Shown here piece by piece: positions 55,417 to 63,966 of a DNA stretch of 64,000 nt. Position 1 is the first letter of the stretch; each line of letters opens with the position of its first letter. Source of the DNA: Methylomonas sp. UP202 (GTDB lineage Bacteria > Pseudomonadota > Gammaproteobacteria > Methylococcales > Methylomonadaceae); NCBI RefSeq assembly GCF_029910655.1, contig NZ_CP123897.1, positions 2,221,547 to 2,285,546 on the forward strand. The letters run 5' to 3'. Position numbers and translations under genes: made by a program. The notes beneath the pieces are model-generated. The model searched no databases. It was not told where the DNA came from and was given only the letters and a program-made list of their open reading frames with translations.

Positions 55417-55528
55417 TTAACCCGGCCCTTAAATACCGTTCGTCCTGAGCTTGTCGAAGGACGCGCCACATCAGGCTTCGACAGGCTCAGCCCGAACGGT
55501 GTACCAGTGTTCGATGGGGCCGGGTTAA
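55417..55528. repeat. TTAA-bounded palindromic element (best copy)
   Basis: A 112-base palindrome. Outer arms TTAACCCGGCCC / GGGGCCGGGTTAA, then inner arms starting ACCGTTCGTCCTGAGC and ending GCTCAGCCCGAACGGT with the TGTCGAAG / CTTCGACA core. It lies just past pxmC. Confidence 0.8.
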
Positions 55529-55550
55529 CAATGAATAATCGCTTCCCGTC

Positions 55551-55605
55551 CACCCTTCGACAAGGCTCTCCTGAGCGCAGCCGAAGGGCTCAGGGCGAAC
55601 GGTAA
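55551..55605. repeat. Single core-repeat unit
   Basis: CCCTTCGACAAGGCTCTCCTGA... with GGGCTCAGGGCGAACGGT: a solitary, slightly expanded relative of the core in the neighbouring palindrome. Confidence 0.55.
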
Positions 55606-55660
55606 AGCCTATATGTGCCCCGCTTTAAACGGAAAGCCTCACAATTAAAACCACACGACC

Positions 55661-56914
55661 ATGTTTCAGCCAAAGTCCGATGTCATCATGCCCAAGAGTC
55701 GTTCCGATTCAGTTCACTATGCCTGGGTAGTTCTCGCGGTTACGTTTCTGTGCTTGTTTGTTGCATCGGCACTGCGCTCCGTTCCAGGGATCATCATGCT
55801 GTCCCTGGAACAGGAGTTTGCCTGGAACCGGGAAACCATTAGCGGCGCGATTTCGCTCAACCTGCTGTTGTTCGGCCTGGCAGGTCCATTTCTAGGCCGA
55901 TTGATGGATGTCTACGGCGCTAAACGTATCAGCGTTATTACCTTGATTTTGTCGGTAGCAGGCGCCGGCGGCAGCGTGTTCATGCAGGAATCCTGGCAAC
56001 TGTATGTGTTTTGGGGATTGCTGATTGGCGCAGGTTCGGGCGGCACTTCCATGATTATGGGGGCGGCGTTGATCAATCGCTGGTTCCATAAACACCGGGG
56101 ACTGGCATTAGGCATATTGGGCGCTGCTTTCTCCTCCGGCCAGTTGGTGTTCACCCCGCTGCTCATGCAGATCAATGTGCATCAGGGTTGGCGCGCGGCG
56201 ACGCTGTTTATCGCCGTAGGCCTGGGCCTGGTGGCTTTACCTTTGGTCCTGAAATTTTTACGGGACGACCCAGAATCAACAGGACTGTTGCCCTACGGTG
56301 ACTCAGGTGTTCATGGAACCGTACTTAAGCCCGATCGACATCCCATGCGATCGGCCATGAGCAGTCCGCAATTCTGGCTGTTGGCTTCGAGTTTTGGCAT
56401 TTGCGGATTAACCACCTCCGGATTGTTTCAAACCCATTTGATTCCGCACGGCATCGAACACGGCTTTACCGAAATGACCATGGCCATGTCCTTGGGCGTC
56501 ATGGGCGCGGCCGATGTGTTCGGCACCATTTTATCCGGTTGGTTATGCGATCGCTACGGCAAGCGTTGGCCGTTGGCGTTTTATTACATCGTCAGAGGCG
56601 CAACGCTGATAGTACTGCCCAGCATAGCTACCACCGGACAATTAATGCTGTTCTCGATTATTTACGGCATGAATTGGTTGTCCACTATTCCGGCAACCTC
56701 AGCCTTGACAGCGGATTTATTCGGGAAACAAAACGTCGGCGTGCTGTTCGGCTGGATTTGTTTTGCACATCAAATCGGGGCGGCCATTGCCGCCTACAGC
56801 GCCGGTTACGTCCATAGTCTGATGGGCGACTACCACCTAGCTTTTGTGGCGTCCGGCCTGTTCGCTTTTGTCGCAACCGGCATCGTTGTTTTTATAAAAG
56901 AACCCAGCGGCTAA
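55661..56914 (+). CDS. Major facilitator superfamily transporter
   Basis: A 417-residue MFS permease with twelve predicted helices. Helix 1 starts HYAWVVLAVTFLCLF, motif A is GRLMDVYGAKR, and a second motif A-like GWLCDRYGKR follows helix 7. It resembles monocarboxylate/oxalate-formate antiporter types by eye. The substrate is unknown. It lies downstream of pxmC on the same strand but is separated by 250 bases of palindromic repeats, so co-transcription is doubtful. Confidence 0.87.
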   Translation: MFQPKSDVIMPKSRSDSVHYAWVVLAVTFLCLFVASALRSVPGIIMLSLEQEFAWNRETISGAISLNLLLFGLAGPFLGRLMDVYGAKRISVITLILSVAGAGGSVFMQESWQLYVFWGLLIGAGSGGTSMIMGAALINRWFHKHRGLALGILGAAFSSGQLVFTPLLMQINVHQGWRAATLFIAVGLGLVALPLVLKFLRDDPESTGLLPYGDSGVHGTVLKPDRHPMRSAMSSPQFWLLASSFGICGLTTSGLFQTHLIPHGIEHGFTEMTMAMSLGVMGAADVFGTILSGWLCDRYGKRWPLAFYYIVRGATLIVLPSIATTGQLMLFSIIYGMNWLSTIPATSALTADLFGKQNVGVLFGWICFAHQIGAAIAAYSAGYVHSLMGDYHLAFVASGLFAFVATGIVVFIKEPSG

Positions 56915-57139
56915 AAATGAAAATATTGCTGACATAGGCTCAAATAAGATGACTGGCAGCAAGGCTCGTAACAAGACGCGCAAGTGCTGTTGCGATTTCC
57001 GGCCGCGGTCGGTGTTTCTTGTAAGCGAGCGTTTAAAACGATGGTGGAGAGGCGGGGACGGGTTAGATGGAGCAATGCGAGCGGATCGGACAGCTCAATC
57101 GTTTGAGGGTGGCGGGCGGCCAACCCTCGAATGCAAATA

Positions 57140-57175
57140 GCCCGGAAAGCCGTCCGTCTGGACTGATTTCCGGGC
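57140..57175 (-). terminator. Possible terminator hairpin after cytochrome c' gene
   Basis: A 9-bp stem, GCCCGGAAA / TTTCCGGGC, lies about 10 bases past the stop codon on the minus strand. The following T tract is poor, so termination strength is uncertain. Confidence 0.5.
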
Positions 57176-57184
57176 GAGGCGGTT

Positions 57185-57649
57185 TTATTCTCTAACGCGG
57201 ATCAAGTCGTGGCAACTCTTGCACGACGCGCCGAGTTTACCGAATTGCGCTTTGATTTCCGCTACATCGCCGTCGTCGGCGACCTTTTGCAATTCGTTGG
57301 CTTCCTTAATGAAAGTGGCTTCCAGTTCTTTGACTTCCGCTTGTTTTTGAAAGTATTCCGACTTCAGGCGGGTGGGCTTCCAGCCGGTGCCTTGATCGGT
57401 GCCGGGGCCGTACAACTGTTCCAGAATGCCGGACTTGGCGGCGGCCGCGATGGCGTTGGCGGCGGCTATCACTTGATCTTTGTTGAAGGTTTCCGGGTGA
57501 TCGACTGCTTGCGCCTTGATTTTCGCGGTGTTCCAGCCCAGGAAGGAATAGGCGGATTGGCGGAAACGGATTTGTTCTTCTATCGGCCCGGCCAGTGCCG
57601 CCGTGGTGACGGCGCTCAGCGCCAGTGCGATAGCCAGTTGGGATTTCAT
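57185..57649 (-). CDS. Cytochrome c' (class II)
   Basis: A 154-residue periplasmic protein with signal peptide (MKSQLAIALALSAVTTAALA) and a single haem motif near the C-terminus, CKSCH, as in four-helix class II cytochromes. Conserved features include the N-terminal RFRQSAYSFLGWNTAKIKA helix and the GTGWKPTRLKSEYF segment. Cytochromes c' bind NO and are thought to protect against nitrosative stress. A cytochrome b561 gene lies 65 bases upstream on the same strand and is the probable electron donor. Confidence 0.92.
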   Translation of the reverse strand: MKSQLAIALALSAVTTAALAGPIEEQIRFRQSAYSFLGWNTAKIKAQAVDHPETFNKDQVIAAANAIAAAAKSGILEQLYGPGTDQGTGWKPTRLKSEYFQKQAEVKELEATFIKEANELQKVADDGDVAEIKAQFGKLGASCKSCHDLIRVRE

Positions 57650-57714
57650 GCGTTGCTCCTATGGGTGATAAAAACTCGGTGTGGGGTTTCGTTCGGTGAA
57701 GCCGGGCCTGCGCC

Positions 57715-58422
57715 TCAGCGGCCGCCGGCTTGCGCCGACCGCACGCCGGCCAACGGCGGCAAATAGCGCAAGGGGTCGCCGCCCCAGACGCTCCAGACCA
57801 CGGTGGCGGCGATCAGCAAACTGGCGGTCAGCCGCAAGACGCCGGCCGGCCGTGCGTCGGCCGGGGCTAGCGAGCGGGGCAGCCGCTTCTTGCCGGTCAA
57901 CATCGGCACGACCAGATCGGCTTTTTTGACGCGTTGGTAAAACGCAATCGCCGCGACGTGGGCGCCGACTAAAAACAGCAGGACGTTAACGCTACGGATA
58001 TGCCAGCCGCTGAGTTTGTCGCTGAAATCCTTATCGATCAGATCGAACAGCGGGCCTTCGAAAGCGATGTCGTCGTTGGCGAACAAGCCGGTGCCGACCA
58101 GCACCGCCAACACCGTCAGCAACGCGAACACCGCCAATGCGCCGGCCGGGTTATGGCCAACGCCTTGCCAGTCGCCCCGGACATAAGCCAGCAGCCGGGA
58201 CAGCGTCGGGAAAAAGTTGACGAAGCGGGCGTGGGTATTGCCGACAAAGCCCCACAGCAGGCGGAACACCACCAGGCCAAGGGTCAGGCTGCCGAAGCGG
58301 CCGTGCCAGTCGGTCCATTCGCCGCCGGCCTTGCCGGTCAAATAGGCACCGGTGACCGCCAATACCAACAGCCAGTGAAACAGCCGCAACGGCCAATCCC
58401 AGACATGTACTTCCACTTTCAC
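57715..58422 (-). CDS. Cytochrome b561-family membrane protein
   Basis: A 235-residue protein with four to five membrane helices. Haem-ligand histidines are seen in WDWPLRLFHWLLVL, WTDWHGRFGSLTLGLVVFRLLWG and SGWHIRSVNVLLFLVGAHVAAIAFYQ. This is the di-haem b family also annotated as Ni/Fe-hydrogenase b-type or thiosulfate-reductase b subunits; with cytochrome c' next door the b561/c' pair is the best reading. The b561 gene comes first in the pair. Confidence 0.88.
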   Translation of the reverse strand: MKVEVHVWDWPLRLFHWLLVLAVTGAYLTGKAGGEWTDWHGRFGSLTLGLVVFRLLWGFVGNTHARFVNFFPTLSRLLAYVRGDWQGVGHNPAGALAVFALLTVLAVLVGTGLFANDDIAFEGPLFDLIDKDFSDKLSGWHIRSVNVLLFLVGAHVAAIAFYQRVKKADLVVPMLTGKKRLPRSLAPADARPAGVLRLTASLLIAATVVWSVWGGDPLRYLPPLAGVRSAQAGGR

Positions 58423-58437
58423 GTGAACCTCCGCGCG

Positions 58438-59331
58438 TTAGCTGTCGCGTAAATAAGCGTTGAAGAAGGCGACGGTGCGGTCCCAGGCCAGTTTGGCGGT
58501 ACCGGCGTCGTAACGCGGCGTCGTGTCGTTGTTGAAACCGTGCTGGACGCCGGCATAGGTATAGGCTTCGTAATTGGTGCCGGCCTTTTGCAGGGCCGCT
58601 TCGAAGGCCGGCCAACCGGCGTTGATGCGGTCGTCGACACCCGCGTAGTGAATCAGCAAGGCCGCCTTGATCATGGCGACATCCTCGGCCGGCGGCTGGG
58701 CGCCGTAGAATGGTACGCCGGCGGCCAAGTCGGGCAATCGGGTCGCCAGGAAGTTGACGATGCCGCCGCCGTAACAAAAGCCGACCGCACCGAGTTTGCC
58801 GTTGCCGCCCGGCAGCGTTTTCAGGGCTTGCGCGGCGGCCAGAAAATCGTTTTGGGTTTTGGCTTTGTCCAGTTTCTGGAACAGTTCCCTGGCCTTGTCT
58901 TCGTCGCCCGGATAGCCGCCCAGCGTGAACAGCGCGTCGGGCGCGAAGGCGATGAAGTTGTCCAGCGCCAGCCGGCGGGCGATGTCTTCGATGTGCGGGT
59001 TCAGCCCGCGATTTTCGTGGATGACCAACACCACCGGCAGTTTGCCCTTGGCGTTGGCCGGTTGCGCCAGATAACCGCGCACCTTGCCGTTGCCCTGCGG
59101 CGACGGGTATTCCAGGTAGCTGGTTTTGATGCGCGGATCGTTGCCGGCCACCTGCTGAGCCAGGGCGAAGCGCGGGTTCAGCGCGTCCAGCAAGGCTTCG
59201 GCGGTCAGGCCGAGCAGCGCGTATTTGGGAACCGAGGCCAGGAATTCGCGGCGGGAAATATCGCCGTGGACGTATTCGTCGAATTTTTTCAAGGCTTCCG
59301 GATGGAAGTCGTTGGCGGTTTGGCGCGCCAT
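58438..59331 (-). CDS. Dienelactone-hydrolase-family protein with Tat-type signal
   Basis: The ATG at 59331 with AGGAGA 7 bases upstream gives 297 residues. Residues about 24-60 read SRREFLASVPKYALLGLTAEALLDALNPRFALAQQ, a twin-arginine signal-like segment (S-R-R-x-F-L), so export is likely. The alpha/beta-hydrolase domain has nucleophile Cys in GAVGFCYGGGIV, the Asp and His in the later GVDDRINAG and YAGVQHGFNND. The substrate is unknown. It lies 15 bases upstream of the b561 gene, so the three may be one operon. Confidence 0.88.
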   Translation of the reverse strand: MARQTANDFHPEALKKFDEYVHGDISRREFLASVPKYALLGLTAEALLDALNPRFALAQQVAGNDPRIKTSYLEYPSPQGNGKVRGYLAQPANAKGKLPVVLVIHENRGLNPHIEDIARRLALDNFIAFAPDALFTLGGYPGDEDKARELFQKLDKAKTQNDFLAAAQALKTLPGGNGKLGAVGFCYGGGIVNFLATRLPDLAAGVPFYGAQPPAEDVAMIKAALLIHYAGVDDRINAGWPAFEAALQKAGTNYEAYTYAGVQHGFNNDTTPRYDAGTAKLAWDRTVAFFNAYLRDS

Positions 59332-59356
59332 GCAGCGTCTCCTAAAAAACAAAAGC

Positions 59357-59490
59357 CATCCCGGCGCCGGCCCAATGTCGTTAAGTTAAGCCGTTCGTGG
59401 TGAGCTTGTCGAACCATGAACGGCTTAACCATTCGCCCTTCGACAAGCTCAGGACGAACGGTCAAACGGCATTGGGCGCCGGCCGGGATG
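59357..59490. repeat. Nested palindrome between exbD and dienelactone hydrolase genes
   Basis: Outer arms CATCCCGGC...CCAATGTCGTT (59357-59382) and AACGGCATTGG...GGGATG (59464-59490). Inside is a hairpin TTAAGCCGTTC / GAACGGCTTAA (59386-59428) and a CCCTTCGACAAGCTCAGGAC unit. Core units match those at 43706-43881. Confidence 0.75.
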
Positions 59491-59500
59491 GGAGGTACAG

Positions 59501-59914
59501 TTATTGGGGAGCGGTCAATACCGCCAGTTTAGTGACGCCGGCCCGTTCGATCGCGGCCATCACCTTGGCGACGACGCCGTATTGCACGCCGTCGTCGGCA
59601 TTCAGGTTCAGCGCCAGTTCCGGATCGGCGGCCTTGCGGTTTTTCAATTCATTTTCGACCGCATCGACCGCGTATTCCTGTTTATCGATGAAGACTTTGC
59701 CGGTGGCGTCCACGCTCAGGTAGACGGCGGCTTTTTCCTCGGGCGGCGCGGTTTCGGCGGTCTTGGGCAGATTCACGTGGACCGCGTTGGTCAACAGTGG
59801 GGCGGTGACGATGAACACCACCAGCAGCACCAGCATCACGTCCACCAGCGGGGTGACGTTGATTTCACCCATCACGTCGTCGTCGCCGCCGTTGTCTTTG
59901 GTATTGATGGCCAT
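59501..59914 (-). CDS. exbD: ExbD/TolR-type biopolymer transport protein
   Basis: A 137-residue protein with one N-terminal membrane helix (about 22-42) holding the catalytic Asp in NVTPLVDVMLVLLVVFIVTAP, and a periplasmic domain. With ExbB it forms the proton-driven motor for TonB. It overlaps the exbB stop codon by one base and ends the tonB-exbB-exbD operon. Confidence 0.92.
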   Translation of the reverse strand: MAINTKDNGGDDDVMGEINVTPLVDVMLVLLVVFIVTAPLLTNAVHVNLPKTAETAPPEEKAAVYLSVDATGKVFIDKQEYAVDAVENELKNRKAADPELALNLNADDGVQYGVVAKVMAAIERAGVTKLAVLTAPQ

Positions 59915-60672
59915 CAGGCGTGCGCCTCCTTCGCGATTAAGTCTTCATGAGCGGCATCGCGGGTTTTTTTGCCGCCGCCGATTTCAGTCAGTTTGGCGGG
60001 CTTCGCGGCGCTGGCGCGCTCGATGACGAAGGCGTTTTTCAGGGCCAGATGCACGAAGTCGATCGCGAAGTCGTCCAGGAAGGCCCAGATCACTTTATTG
60101 CGGCGAATGAAGAAGTTGTAGCCGACCACCGCCGGTACCGCGACCGCGATACCGACCGCCGTGGCCACCAAGGCCTCGCCGATCGGGCCGGCGACCACCT
60201 CCAGACTGGCCGAGCCGCTTTTGCTGATGTTGGTCAGCGCGCCCATGATGCCCCACACCGTACCGAACAGTCCGACGAACGGCGAGATGCTGCCGATGGT
60301 GGCCAGCACGGCCAGGCCGCTTTCCAGCGAGCCGCGTTCTTTTTGCATTTGCTGGCGCAGACGCCGATCCAGCAACTCCTGACGATCCCAGGTATGTTCC
60401 AAGTCGTGGGTCGAGGCGCCGCTGTCGGTTTCGATCAACGTCGAAAAGCCGATGCCCGCCACGCGGGCCGCCGAACCTTGCTGGTCCTGCAATTGGGCGG
60501 CGGCCTGAATGTCCGGTGCGCCCCAGAAGCGCTTGCTGAAATTGCGGTTATGGTAGGAAATCCGGATGTGCTGGATGCCCTTGATCAGGATCAGCGCCCA
60601 GGTGATCGCGGAAGCGCCGATCAGAGTGTTTAGTGTGCCGTCGACGATGACGGAGGTGGCGATATCGGACAT
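59914..60672 (-). CDS. exbB: ExbB/TolQ/MotA-type proton channel protein
   Basis: From the ATG at 60672 (GAGG 7 bases upstream) it has 252 residues with three membrane helices (about 10-30, 140-160, 185-205) and the MotA/TolQ/ExbB signature GSISPFVGLFGTVWGIMGAL and GIAVAVPAVVGYNFF. The N-terminal cytoplasmic segment is longer than in E. coli ExbB. It is the second gene of a tonB-exbB-exbD unit. Confidence 0.92.
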   Translation of the reverse strand: MSDIATSVIVDGTLNTLIGASAITWALILIKGIQHIRISYHNRNFSKRFWGAPDIQAAAQLQDQQGSAARVAGIGFSTLIETDSGASTHDLEHTWDRQELLDRRLRQQMQKERGSLESGLAVLATIGSISPFVGLFGTVWGIMGALTNISKSGSASLEVVAGPIGEALVATAVGIAVAVPAVVGYNFFIRRNKVIWAFLDDFAIDFVHLALKNAFVIERASAAKPAKLTEIGGGKKTRDAAHEDLIAKEAHA

Positions 60673-60680
60673 GAAGTACC

Positions 60681-61502
60681 TCAAGATAAGTTAAAAGTAA
60701 TCGGAACGGTCACGTAGCCGGCAACCGGCGTCTCGCCGCGCTTGGCCGGTACGAAGGACCATTTGGAAACGGTTTTGACCGCCGCGTCGTCCAGTACCGC
60801 TTGGCCGCTGGATTTGACGACGCTGACGCTATCCGGCTTGCCGTTGGGTTGAACGTGGACCTTCATCAGCACTTTGCCTTCCCAACCGCGCTCCTGAGCG
60901 ATTTCCGGGTATTCGGGCGGCGGGTTGTTCAGGTAATCGGCGCCGGCCGTCGGCGGCGTGATCTTTTCCTCGACCACCGGCGCCGGCAGTGCCGGCGGTG
61001 CCGGTGGCGCGGGGGTCGGCGCGGCGTCGACGATAGGCGCCGGCGTCGGATCGGGTACCGGCGCTTGCTCGACGACCGGCTTCAACACCGGCTTGGGTTT
61101 TTCCTTGGGCGGCTTGAGCGGCACGACCTTGGGCTTGGGCGGCGGCGCTTGCACGATCGGCGGCGGCACCACCGGGCGCGGCCGGCTTAAGGTAATTTGC
61201 ACCTTGGGTTCCGGTTTGGGCGGTTCCACGAAATCCTGCGCTAGCGACGCGACGCGAAATTGGTCCATCGCCGCGCTGTGAATCAGCACCGACAGCACGC
61301 CCAGCAAGACATAGTCGAACCATTTGTGGTCGCTGCTCGCGCTACGGTATTGAAAGCCTTGCAAAGCGCCGGCCAGCGGATTCAGCGCCAGCTCGCCGGC
61401 CGCCGTGCCGGTCGGCTCCATCGGTAATAAACCGCCGGCCTGCCAGTTCGACCCGGCCGCGAGCGGCTGGAAATGGTGGCGTGTCGCGAAAAGATTGCTC
61501 AT
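60681..61502 (-). CDS. tonB: TonB family protein
   Basis: A 273-residue TonB: an N-terminal cytoplasmic extension (about 1-60), a membrane helix (VLLGVLSVLIHSAAM, about 65-82), a Pro/Lys-rich spacer (about 95-180, e.g. PPPKPKVVPLKPPKEKPKP) and the C-terminal TonB domain (PPEYPEIAQERGWEGKVLMKVHVQPNGKPDSVSVVKSSG...VSKWSFVPAKR). The spacer spans the periplasm to reach receptors. The long N-terminal extension is unusual. It probably energises the receptor at 46-48 kb. Confidence 0.92.
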   Translation of the reverse strand: MSNLFATRHHFQPLAAGSNWQAGGLLPMEPTGTAAGELALNPLAGALQGFQYRSASSDHKWFDYVLLGVLSVLIHSAAMDQFRVASLAQDFVEPPKPEPKVQITLSRPRPVVPPPIVQAPPPKPKVVPLKPPKEKPKPVLKPVVEQAPVPDPTPAPIVDAAPTPAPPAPPALPAPVVEEKITPPTAGADYLNNPPPEYPEIAQERGWEGKVLMKVHVQPNGKPDSVSVVKSSGQAVLDDAAVKTVSKWSFVPAKRGETPVAGYVTVPITFNLS

Positions 61503-62403
61503 GTCGATATTCCTCGTTCATCGGTACGCATTGCTGTGAAAGTCGGCGCGGGGCTGGGTTCTCTGGCGGAGACCTTGCCGGTACCCGACTCGCCGGGCGT
61601 TAGCTCGTTCGACGCGGTGTGTATCACTCGCCACCGCATCGGCGCGGATTTCGGCCGACTTCGCAACGACTTTCGCACGAGGCGTGCCAGCTTGCGCGAA
61701 TCGCCGCCGAGAGGACGGGTTTTGTTCGGCGGGTTTGGAGACAAGATATTGATTGTTAATGGATACTTTATCCTTGGCCGCCGCCGCGCCCACGGGATCG
61801 GGCGACGCGGTGGCGCGTATCGCGGCTGGGTTCGGTGCTGAACAGGCACCAGATTTTGGGTCTTTCTGTTTGTCGGGTGTTGCTGGATCAACAGTTGTTC
61901 GGATCGGGGCTGTTTGACCGAATGAGGCCTGGTCGGTCGCGAATTTAAGCGCCTGGTTTAGTCGCTAAAGCGCCGCCTATCTGAAAATGCCGGAAATGTA
62001 CCCGCCAAGCGGTGTCGCCCAATCGTCCGCTATTTCGCTAAAACACAAATTCGCTCGCGGGAGCGGTTTCAGCCGCGATTGAGGTCGGCCGGTGTTGGAC
62101 ACGGACTCAAAACGCCTCACGCGCGGCAAGCCAAACATGGGCAACGCATCTGCCCGCCATCCCCGCGCTGTAAGTTGTTTATCTGTAAATTAGATTCAAT
62201 TTTCGAAAATTAACGTTTTATTCGCTATATGACCGGCTTGTATATTGATCCCGGAACAAGAATCACCGTTTCGCGGGTTTCGAACCGTTGCTCGAAAGTG
62301 CCGCGGCATCGGTGCCGGCATGTGCGCGGCGCGAAGGCGCGGTTCGGACGACTTGTGAACTATTTGATATGCGATGCAACGCTAGCCGGAATCCGGGGGA
62401 CTT
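61503..62403. other. Gene-free control region upstream of tonB and the sigma-54 activator
   Basis: About 900 bases between divergent genes. A perfect 14-bp palindrome, AATTTTCGAAAATT, lies at 62198-62211, about 195 bases before the activator gene; nothing else stands out. Open frames lack conserved features. Confidence 0.45.
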
Positions 62404-63468
62404 ATGACTTTATTGGCTTTTGACGAACAACAATCGCGCTCGCTGGCCTTGTCGGTCCGGGCCAGCGCGTTGGTTTTCGAAGATCCGGTATCCCGGCGCT
62501 TGCTGGAACAAATCGAACGGATCGCGCCCAGCGACGCCACGGTATTGATCATCGGCGAAACCGGCACCGGTAAGGAGCTGGTGGCCCGGCATATTCACGC
62601 CTTGAGCAAGCGCCACCGGGAAACCTTCGGCGCGTTGAATTGCGCGGCCTTGAGCGAAAACCTGATCGAGAGCGAATTGTTCGGCCACGAGCGCGGCTCG
62701 TTTACCGGCGCGCTGTCCACCAAGTTGGGCTGGTTCGAGACCGCCAACAAAGGTAGCTTGTTCCTGGACGAAGTCGGCGACTTGCCGCTGGGCTTGCAAG
62801 CCAAACTGCTGAGGGTCTTGCAGGAAAGGGAAGTGGTTAAGGTCGGCTCGCGCCATCCGGTGCCGGTGGACGTACGCATCATCGCCGCCACTAACGTCAA
62901 TCTGGAAGACGCGGTCGCCGCCCAGCATTTTCGGGCGGACCTTTATTACCGCTTCAACGTGGCTGCGATCCAGTTGGCGCCGCTGCGGGAAAGGCCGGGC
63001 GATATCTTGCCGCTGACTGAACATTTCCTGAAAATCTACGCCGACCGCCTGGGCTACGGCGACGTCAAACTGACGCCGGCCGCCGAGGTCGCGCTGTTGA
63101 ATTACGACTGGCCCGGCAATATCCGCGAACTGGAAAACGCCGTGCACAGAGCCTTGTTGGTGTGCCCAGGCAATCGGCTGCGGCCGGAGGATTTCAAGTT
63201 GTCCGGGGTGCGCGCCGCCGAGCAAAGCCCGTCGATTTCGACGGTGTCGTTGGAAAATGCGTTACAGCGTTTGTTCGACCAGACGCCGCCCAAGTTGTTT
63301 GAAATCATCGAGGAAACCGTGATTCGCTCGGCTTTCGAATACTGCGAGCGGAATCAGGTGCAAACCGCCAAAATGCTGGATATCAGCCGCAACGTGCTGC
63401 GCCACAAATTGGGCTTGTACGGCATGCTGCCCGCCAGCCGTCGGGTCAGCGAGCAGGAAGTCGCTTAA
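62404..63468 (+). CDS. Sigma-54-dependent transcriptional activator without receiver domain
   Basis: A 354-residue enhancer-binding protein: a very short N-terminus, an AAA+ domain (about 25-260) with Walker A GETGTGKE, the sigma-54 contact loop as GSFTGA (usual GAFTGA), Walker B SLFLDEVGDLPL and the arginine finger region, then a Fis-type HTH (about 305-345, SAFEYCERNQVQTAKMLDISRNVLRHKL). There is no receiver, GAF or PAS domain, so control is probably by partner protein or expression level, as in PspF-like activators. No sigma-54 promoter is recognised nearby. Confidence 0.92.
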   Translation: MTLLAFDEQQSRSLALSVRASALVFEDPVSRRLLEQIERIAPSDATVLIIGETGTGKELVARHIHALSKRHRETFGALNCAALSENLIESELFGHERGSFTGALSTKLGWFETANKGSLFLDEVGDLPLGLQAKLLRVLQEREVVKVGSRHPVPVDVRIIAATNVNLEDAVAAQHFRADLYYRFNVAAIQLAPLRERPGDILPLTEHFLKIYADRLGYGDVKLTPAAEVALLNYDWPGNIRELENAVHRALLVCPGNRLRPEDFKLSGVRAAEQSPSISTVSLENALQRLFDQTPPKLFEIIEETVIRSAFEYCERNQVQTAKMLDISRNVLRHKLGLYGMLPASRRVSEQEVA

Positions 63469-63783
63469 GTCATTTTCCCCGGTTCGACGCCGGTGGCGAG
63501 CCCGTACATCCCGGACCGATCAACTTCAAAGGTGTTGGCTGGCGTGTTGACATCCGGCGTGCGGGTCTACGGTTGAGAGAAAGTCGGTCGGCATTTTGTG
63601 CGGCAGGTAGGGCCTAGATAACACAATCAGAAGCGCCGCGACGATGACGGCATATCGGCGGCGGAGAGCTATTTGGACGATCCGCACGGCGCTTGGGTTT
63701 GAGCGCAGGCCGGCGGTGGTGCAGGGCCTCGGTCGGTGGGCAGTCGCTCAGCACGTGCTGCCGATACGGCAGCAGGCGGCGGG
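63469..63783. other. Gene-free stretch after the activator gene
   Basis: About 315 bases. No repeat, terminator or conserved protein was recognised. Confidence 0.4.
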
Positions 63784-63966
63784 TCAGCGGCTGCGGTCGT
63801 CGAGATCCGCGTAGAGAGTGTCCACCAGCGTCTTAAACCAACGCGGGCGAAACAGCGATACGTACAAACCGATCGAACTGGCGATCGGAATCGGGCCGAT
63901 GCTGAAGACCATGAACAGGATGAAGACCAGCGCGCATTTGATCCGGGCCGAGGTGGATGGGGTCAT
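63784..63966 (-). CDS. Small membrane protein of unknown function
   Basis: A 60-residue protein with a hydrophobic segment (CALVFILFMVFSIGPIPIASSIGLYVSLF, about 10-40) and a polar tail (RPRWFKTLVDTLYADLDDRSR). A GGAG lies 7 bases before the ATG, supporting translation. I do not recognise the family; a coding reading is likely but not certain. Confidence 0.55.
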   Translation of the reverse strand: MTPSTSARIKCALVFILFMVFSIGPIPIASSIGLYVSLFRPRWFKTLVDTLYADLDDRSR

